DNA of 64,000 nt from an uncultured Bacteroidota bacterium (lineage in GTDB: Bacteria; Bacteroidota; Bacteroidia; Bacteroidales; F082): contig UQNO01000001.1 of assembly GCA_900542475.1 (NCBI GenBank), forward strand, positions 1 to 64,000, written 5' to 3'. Below, in pieces: positions 58,961 to 64,000 of this stretch (position 1 is its first letter; every line of letters starts with the position of its first letter). Below the pieces are notes generated by a model. That model searched no databases. It was not told the origin of the DNA and worked only from the letters and a program-made list of their open reading frames with translations. Position numbers and translations under genes: made by a program.

Positions 58961-59129
58961 ATGAATAATACAGAAAGAAAAAAACGCTTTGATAGCCGAA
59001 TGTAAATACTATAAAAGAGAAGGTCAGTCGCTATTTACTGATGACCACGATAAAAACCTTTTGTGATTTTATGAGCGTTCAAGGGTAAATGAGTTTGGAT
59101 GCTGTGCATACCAATCATATTTCTCGTAA
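58961..59129 (+). pseudogene. Decayed small gene (frameshift plus stop)
   Basis: An ATG two bases after the ADP-ribosylglycohydrolase stop opens MNNTERKK and then goes out of frame. One extra base in the A-run around 58974-58984 explains it. In the shifted frame the sequence continues NALIAECKYYKREG and NLL, meets TGA at 59064-59066 where TGG would give Trp, and goes on FYERSRVNEFG to a TAA at 59127. Together this looks like a protein of about 55 residues broken by two changes. The family is not recognised. Confidence 0.6.
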
Positions 59130-59130
59130 A

Positions 59131-59163
59131 CGGACAAGGCACCGCTATGCGGTGCCTTGTCCG
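59131..59163. terminator. Strong hairpin between the pseudogene and rpsP
   Basis: A perfect 15-bp stem: CGGACAAGGCACCGC (59131-59145) with GCGGTGCCTTGTCCG (59149-59163) around a 3-base loop. T-runs are short on both sides (TTTC on plus, TTTAC on minus). It probably serves rpsP on the minus strand and any plus-strand transcript. Confidence 0.7.
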
Positions 59164-59184
59164 TTTCTTCAGTTATCGAAACTA

Positions 59185-59754
59185 TTAAGCTTCAGTTTCT
59201 GTTGTTTCTGCCGCTTCCTCAACTGCCGGAGCCTCTTCTGCGGGGGCTTCCTCGGCGTTTTCGGTTGCTTCGGCTGCCGCCGCCTGTGCCGCGAGCTCTG
59301 CCTGTTTCTTGGCGATAGCTTCGGCGCGCGCTGCGTTCACCTTGCTTTCCACTTCGAATCTTGCTTTCTGGTCGGCTCTGTTCTTCTCGACTTTAGCCTT
59401 GATTTCCTGAGCCAACTTGGCTTCTTTTTCTTTCATCCATGTCTGGAACTTGACTTCAGCCTGCTCCGCTGTCATGGCGCCCTTCTTGACACCAACCATG
59501 AGGTGTTTCTTGAGCATGACACCCTTCTTTGAAAGGATTGAACGAACTGTGTCGGTCGGTTGAGCGCCCTTGTTTAACCAATCAAGAGCTTTGTCAAAAT
59601 TCAAATTGATTTCTGCCGGAACTGTTATAGGATTGTAAGTTCCGATCTTTTCAATAAATCTACCATCACGAGGTGCGCGACCGTCTGCAATTACAATGTG
59701 ATAGAAAGGCTGACCCTTTTTACCATGTCTCTGTAATCTGATTTTTGCTGGCAT
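59185..59754 (-). CDS. rpsP: 30S ribosomal protein S16 with Ala/Glu-rich tail
   Basis: Small-subunit ribosomal protein needed for 30S assembly. The S16 core occupies about residues 1-80: MPAKIRLQRHGKKGQPFYHI, then VIADGRAPRDGRFIEKIGTYNP and the late DWLNKGAQPTDTVRSIL. The remaining roughly 105 residues form a charged helix followed by an Ala/Glu-rich tail (for example AAAEATENAEEAPAEEAPA). The full length is 189 aa, against about 80 in E. coli. Long S16 tails are usual in Bacteroidetes. It has its own promoter. Confidence 0.96.
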   Translation of the reverse strand: MPAKIRLQRHGKKGQPFYHIVIADGRAPRDGRFIEKIGTYNPITVPAEINLNFDKALDWLNKGAQPTDTVRSILSKKGVMLKKHLMVGVKKGAMTAEQAEVKFQTWMKEKEAKLAQEIKAKVEKNRADQKARFEVESKVNAARAEAIAKKQAELAAQAAAAEATENAEEAPAEEAPAVEEAAETTETEA

Positions 59755-59816
59755 AAAATTACTTTTTAAATTGATTTATAATTAGTTGACTTAAACCTAC
59801 TCGAGGTTTGCGAGTG

Positions 59817-59824
59817 CAAAAGTA
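59817..59824 (-). promoter_or_regulatory. -7 element of rpsP
   Basis: Minus-strand TACTTTTG, giving a leader of about 55 bases. The leader contains a small hairpin (AACCT with AGGTT), possibly regulatory. Confidence 0.6.
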
Positions 59825-59885
59825 CAACATTTTTCAATATCTTCAGCAAAATAAAAAAATATATTTTTGTTTCAAAAAAAATCTC

Positions 59886-59893
59886 TATCTTTG
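59886..59893 (+). promoter_or_regulatory. -7 element of dnaE
   Basis: TATCTTTG, 43 bases before ATG 59937 and 85 bases before ATG 59979. Confidence 0.6.
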
Positions 59894-59978
59894 GAAATTG
59901 ATATATCGGATTTTTATCCTTTGATAATCAATTTAAATGATTTTAAACTTCATACACCAAATTTCAAATTGTAGAAAT

Positions 59979-62900
59979 ATGTTATTGACATCTGATACCG
60001 AAACGACAGGCTTGCCGTTTATGAAAGACGAGCTTAAGCACGCCTTTACACACCTGCATGTGCACTCGCATTTTTCAATCCTTGACGGAATGTCGAAAAT
60101 TCCGGAGTTGATTGACAAATGTCAGAAAAACGGCATGCACGCAATGGCTCTTACCGACCATGGCAATATGTTTGGTATCAAGGAGTTGGCTGATTATTCC
60201 GACAAGGTAAACGGAAAAATCAAGGATAAAATCACGGTTCAGGAAGCGATTTTGAAAAAGGAAGACGCTACAGAAGAGGAGAAAGCTGTTGCCAAGCAAG
60301 AGATTGAACAGCTTAACAAGCAGTTTTTCAAGCCTATTTTCGGCATAGAAGCGTACTGCGCTCCTGTCGAAATAGCCAAGCGCGACGGGCGTGGCGACCG
60401 TGGCTGGCACCTTATTTTGCTGGCAAAGAATAAAACAGGCTATAAAAACCTTTGTAAGCTGGCATCCATAGCATACACTGACGGTTTCTATTACAACCCG
60501 CGCATCGACCACTCGCTTATCGAGCAGCATCACGAGGGCATCATCGCTTGTTCGGCATGTCTCGGCGGCGAGGTGCCGCAGAAAATCATGAACGGCGACA
60601 TCAAGGGAGCGGAAGAAACAATAATGTGGTTCAAATCGTTGTTTGGCGATGACTATTATCTTGAAATTCAACGACATAAGACCAACAAGCCTGGGGGCGA
60701 CCAAGAAGTTTACGCACGACAGGTTGAGGTTAACAAAGTGATTTTGGAACTCGCAGAAAAGACAAACACCAAAGTAATCTGCACCAACGACGTGCATTTT
60801 GTGGAAGAGGAGCACGGCGAGGCGCACGACCGTCTGATATGTCTAAACACGGGAAAAGATCTCGACGACCCGACGCGAATGCGTTACACCAAGCAGGAAT
60901 GGCTCAAAACACCGGAAGAGATGTTCGATATATTCTCGGATGTGCCGGAATCTCTCGCAAACACTATGGAAATCGCCGACAAAGTGGAAATGTATTCCAT
61001 CAACTCCGACCCGATAATGCCGGAATTTGACATTCCGAAGGAGTTCGGAACGGTGGAGGAGTACAAGAGGAAATTCACTGAAAACGACCTGTTCAACGAG
61101 TTCACGCACAATGAGCGCGGCGAAGTGGTGATGGATGAGAAGTCTGCCAAGAAGAAGATAGAGAAAATGGGGGGCTATGAGAAGTTGTACCGTATCAAGC
61201 TTGAAGCTGATTACTTGGCAAAACTTGCATGGGCGGGCGCAAAGGAGCGTTACGGCTACAACCTCACCGAAGAACAGAAAGAGCGTATCAATTTCGAGCT
61301 TCACACCATGAAATCCATGGGTTTCCCGGGTTACTTCCTGATTGTTGCGGACTATATCCGCGGCGCGCGCGAGGAACTTGGCGTGTCTGTCGGTCCCGGC
61401 CGTGGCTCGGCGGCAGGCTCTGTCGTCGCCTATTGCTTGAAAATCACAGATGTGGACCCGCTGAAATACGACTTGCTGTTCGAGCGATTCCTCAATCCCG
61501 ACCGTATCTCGCTTCCAGATATCGATGTCGATTTCGATGATGACGGACGCGCCAAGGTTCTTGACTGGATTACACAGAAATATGGCAAGGAAAAAGTGGC
61601 ACATATCATAACTTACGGCACAATGGCTGCAAAATCCGCCATTCAGGACGTGAGCCGCGTGCAGAAAATCCCGCTGTCAGAAGTCGCCACGATAAAGAGC
61701 TATATCCCTGATCGCGGTTTCCCGGATAACATCAAGGATGAGAAGGGAAAATCGCCGAAAGTGAACCTCAAAAACTGCTACAAATACATTCCGGGTCTGA
61801 AAGAGATGCTTAACGGCGACGACGAGAATGTGTCGTCAATGCTAACGTATGCAAGTGAACTCGAAGATACTAATCGTCAGATTGGAATACATGCCTGCGG
61901 TGTCATCATAGGCGCCGACGACTTGACAAAATTCGCCCCTGTCTGCACAATCAAAGACAAAGACACCGGCGAAGATGTGCTCGTTACACAATACGATGGA
62001 CATGTCATCGAAAATGTCGGTCTTATCAAAATGGACTTCCTTGGCCTCAAGACATTGACACAGATTAAGGACGCACTTGCAAATATCAAGAAAACCCACG
62101 GCGTCGACCTCGACATCGACCATATCCCGATTGATGACAAAGAGACTTTCGCTTTGTTCAGCTCCGGCAACACCATCGGAACGTTCCAATTTGAATCTCC
62201 GGGTATGCAGAAATACCTGCGAGAGCTGCAACCTACTGTGTTTGAGGACCTTATCGCCATGAACGCCCTCTATCGTCCGGGTCCGATGGATTATATTCCG
62301 ACGTTTATTGCACGCAAACAGGGACGCGAGCCTATCGAGTACGACTTCCCGGAAATGGAGAAATATCTTAAAGACACCTACGGCGTGACGGTGTATCAGG
62401 AGCAGGTGATGCTTCTGTCGCGACAGCTGGCCAATTTCACTCGCGGAGAGTCGGACACCTTGCGTAAAGCAATGGGTAAGAAACAGATTGCCAAAATGAT
62501 GGAGCTCAAAGACAAGTTCATGAAACAAGGTCAAGAACTCGGTCACGATGCAAAGACACTCGAAAAAATCTGGAACGACTGGGAGAAATTCGCTTCTTAC
62601 GCTTTCAACAAATCGCATGCGACATGTTATTCGTGGATTGCTTACCAGACTGCTTATCTGAAAGCTCATTATCCTGCGGAATTTATGGCTGCGGTGTTGA
62701 ACTCAAGCATTCGTGACGCCAATGAGGTCATCTTTATGCTTGACGAGTGCAAGCGGATGAAAATCAATGTGTTTCCTCCGAATGTCAATAAGTCGGAATA
62801 TAAATTCACAGTGGACGAAAACGGCAATATCTACTATGGATTCGGTGGTATTAAAGGCATAGGCGAGGTGGCTGATGCCATAAAGGAAGAACGCGAGGCG

Positions 62901-63881
62901 AACGGCAGATTTAACAGCTTTGCCGATTTTATGGCAAGAGTGGGAGCAGGGCATCTTAATAGAAAAGTACTGGAACAGCTTGCGAGAGCAGGCGCCTTCA
63001 GCGACTTTAACGAGTTGCATCGCGCTGCGTATTTTTATATCGCCCCGGGAGAGAAACTGAATTTTATCGAGAAGTCGATAAAACAGGTCAACGCAAGCAA
63101 CGAGCGCAAAAACAACGCCCAAATCGACCTTTTTGGAGAGCTTGAAGCAGCAGGCGGCGACGATCTGTTCAAACTTGATATACCAGATTGCGAACATTGG
63201 TCGAACATCAAGATGCTGGAGGAGGAAAAGGAAGCCATCGGATTTTTCCTGAGCTCGCATCCGCTTGACGCTTACGAATATACGATTAAATATTTTGTGG
63301 ATACAAAACTTGAAAACATAAAAGACGTCGTGGAACACAAAGAAGGCACAACGATTCATGTCGCTGGAATTGTGTCGTCGGCGAATGTTATGACGACAAA
63401 AACAGGTAAACAGTTTGGCAAATATGTCCTTGAAGACCAGACCGGCAGCTATGACTTCGCATTGTTTGGAGAGGCGTTTATGAAGTTTCGTCATTTGTTT
63501 GTCATCGGAACCTCCCTGTTTATTACAGGAAGCGTTAAAGAACCTTATTATAACAGGGATTTGCCTGATGACAAGAAACGTCCGAATGAACTTAAAGTAA
63601 TGGAAGTCAAATTGCTTGACGAGGTTTTTGAGAAATCAAAGCGCGAAGCGAAGTTTGTGTTGAATATCAATAGGTTAACAAGTGAAAATGTTAAAAATAT
63701 TATTGATATAATTAAAGACAACCCAGGAAATCAGCCATATTCAATGATGCTTGTCGACAAGGAGCACAACATGACATGCTCGACGCATCCTGAGAAAGGC
63801 AAGATTAATGCGGAGGCGGTTTTCAAAAAATTGAACGATTTCGCCGATTTGGTGTCGTATGATTTGTTAAAAGGCAATTAG
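59979..63881 (+). CDS. dnaE: DNA polymerase III alpha subunit
   Basis: Replicative polymerase of the fork, about 1300 aa. The N-terminal PHP domain starts with HLHVHSHFSILDGMSKI. The palm has the catalytic acids in PDIDVDFDDDGR and the GRGSAAGSVVAYCL segment. Helix-hairpin-helix and OB-fold (HVAGIVSSANVMTTKTGKQFG) regions follow, as in DnaE1. Start is uncertain. ATG 59937 adds 14 residues of poor coding quality; ATG 59979 gives MLLTSDTETTGLPFMKDELK; ATG 60021 gives the usual short DnaE start. The DTETTGLPF stretch before the PHP domain looks like an exonuclease Exo I motif without the rest of that domain. Confidence 0.95.
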   Translation: MLLTSDTETTGLPFMKDELKHAFTHLHVHSHFSILDGMSKIPELIDKCQKNGMHAMALTDHGNMFGIKELADYSDKVNGKIKDKITVQEAILKKEDATEEEKAVAKQEIEQLNKQFFKPIFGIEAYCAPVEIAKRDGRGDRGWHLILLAKNKTGYKNLCKLASIAYTDGFYYNPRIDHSLIEQHHEGIIACSACLGGEVPQKIMNGDIKGAEETIMWFKSLFGDDYYLEIQRHKTNKPGGDQEVYARQVEVNKVILELAEKTNTKVICTNDVHFVEEEHGEAHDRLICLNTGKDLDDPTRMRYTKQEWLKTPEEMFDIFSDVPESLANTMEIADKVEMYSINSDPIMPEFDIPKEFGTVEEYKRKFTENDLFNEFTHNERGEVVMDEKSAKKKIEKMGGYEKLYRIKLEADYLAKLAWAGAKERYGYNLTEEQKERINFELHTMKSMGFPGYFLIVADYIRGAREELGVSVGPGRGSAAGSVVAYCLKITDVDPLKYDLLFERFLNPDRISLPDIDVDFDDDGRAKVLDWITQKYGKEKVAHIITYGTMAAKSAIQDVSRVQKIPLSEVATIKSYIPDRGFPDNIKDEKGKSPKVNLKNCYKYIPGLKEMLNGDDENVSSMLTYASELEDTNRQIGIHACGVIIGADDLTKFAPVCTIKDKDTGEDVLVTQYDGHVIENVGLIKMDFLGLKTLTQIKDALANIKKTHGVDLDIDHIPIDDKETFALFSSGNTIGTFQFESPGMQKYLRELQPTVFEDLIAMNALYRPGPMDYIPTFIARKQGREPIEYDFPEMEKYLKDTYGVTVYQEQVMLLSRQLANFTRGESDTLRKAMGKKQIAKMMELKDKFMKQGQELGHDAKTLEKIWNDWEKFASYAFNKSHATCYSWIAYQTAYLKAHYPAEFMAAVLNSSIRDANEVIFMLDECKRMKINVFPPNVNKSEYKFTVDENGNIYYGFGGIKGIGEVADAIKEEREANGRFNSFADFMARVGAGHLNRKVLEQLARAGAFSDFNELHRAAYFYIAPGEKLNFIEKSIKQVNASNERKNNAQIDLFGELEAAGGDDLFKLDIPDCEHWSNIKMLEEEKEAIGFFLSSHPLDAYEYTIKYFVDTKLENIKDVVEHKEGTTIHVAGIVSSANVMTTKTGKQFGKYVLEDQTGSYDFALFGEAFMKFRHLFVIGTSLFITGSVKEPYYNRDLPDDKKRPNELKVMEVKLLDEVFEKSKREAKFVLNINRLTSENVKNIIDIIKDNPGNQPYSMMLVDKEHNMTCSTHPEKGKINAEAVFKKLNDFADLVSYDLLKGN

Positions 63882-63913
63882 TGGAGATGTTTTTTAAAGT
63901 TGGAGTTTTCAAT

Positions 63914-64000
63914 ATGAAAAGATTGATAATATTTTTGATTGTTGCTGTTTTTCTTGCTTCATGTGGCAAACATTCTGATATTACCGATTGTCAGATGCAT
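63914..64000 (+). CDS. Lipoprotein, N-terminus only (cut by window end)
   Basis: ATG 63914 opens a lipoprotein signal (MKRLIIFLIVAVFLASC, lipidated Cys 17) followed by GKHSDITDCQMH to the window end. An in-frame ATG at 63887 would add nine residues before the signal and is less likely. It starts 32 bases after dnaE. The function cannot be told. Confidence 0.65.
   Translation, partial: MKRLIIFLIVAVFLASCGKHSDITDCQMH

Overview
The window looks like chromosomal DNA of a member of the Bacteroidetes, most likely order Bacteroidales. The main reason is that about two dozen genes on both strands are preceded by the phylum's TAnnTTTG -7 promoter element, while Shine-Dalgarno sequences are weak. Supporting signs are many short N-terminal lipoproteins, a S16 protein with a long Ala/Glu tail, an AmgK-type kinase fused to a RapZ domain, and a large (1445 aa) type II-C Cas9. 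No tRNA, rRNA or insertion sequence was seen.

Layout. 1-8.7 kb: small heat-shock protein (cut by the window edge), a metal-exporter-like permease, rimM, trmN6, an EmrE-like membrane protein, a lipoprotein, carbamate kinase, dnaB, a Cas4-like/DUF2779 nuclease and a MATE exporter. 8.7-22 kb: a coiled-coil lipoprotein with an apparent sigma-54 promoter, followed by an NtrC-type regulator; trmH, a TPR protein, fmt, HU, recQ, typA, a hybrid histidine kinase and galM. 22-27.6 kb: an RND efflux operon (outer-membrane channel, adaptor, pump and a small PII-like protein). 27.8-37 kb: trkH, a stand-alone EF-G, a POT peptide transporter, mnmE with a thioredoxin-like exported protein, and an EEP nuclease. 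37-42 kb: an operon of an AmgK-RapZ fusion, a MurU-like nucleotidyltransferase and an AddB-like nuclease. 42-49 kb: a DUF349 protein, aroC, and an FMN-riboswitch-controlled riboflavin operon (ribD, ribE, ribBA, ribH).

49-58 kb is a complete type II-C CRISPR-Cas locus: a tracrRNA on the minus strand with its own promoter and terminator, then cas9, cas1 and cas2 on the plus strand, a two-way terminator, and an array of 21 identical 47-nt repeats with 20 spacers. The anti-repeat shows that crRNAs are read from the minus strand. On that strand every repeat contains TATATTTG, a good match to the -7 element, so each repeat looks like a promoter for its own crRNA. Beyond the array, two near-identical solitary repeats in the same orientation each lie 20-21 nt upstream of a start codon: one before a 51-aa membrane peptide, the other before an XRE regulator that overlaps a gene for an exported 226-aa protein. 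These genes therefore sit where spacers would be and may be expressed from CRISPR repeats. This is the most unusual structure in the window.

58-64 kb: an ADP-ribosylglycohydrolase, a small decayed gene, rpsP, dnaE and the start of a lipoprotein gene. Housekeeping genes are packed tightly; several convergent pairs touch or overlap at their stop codons.
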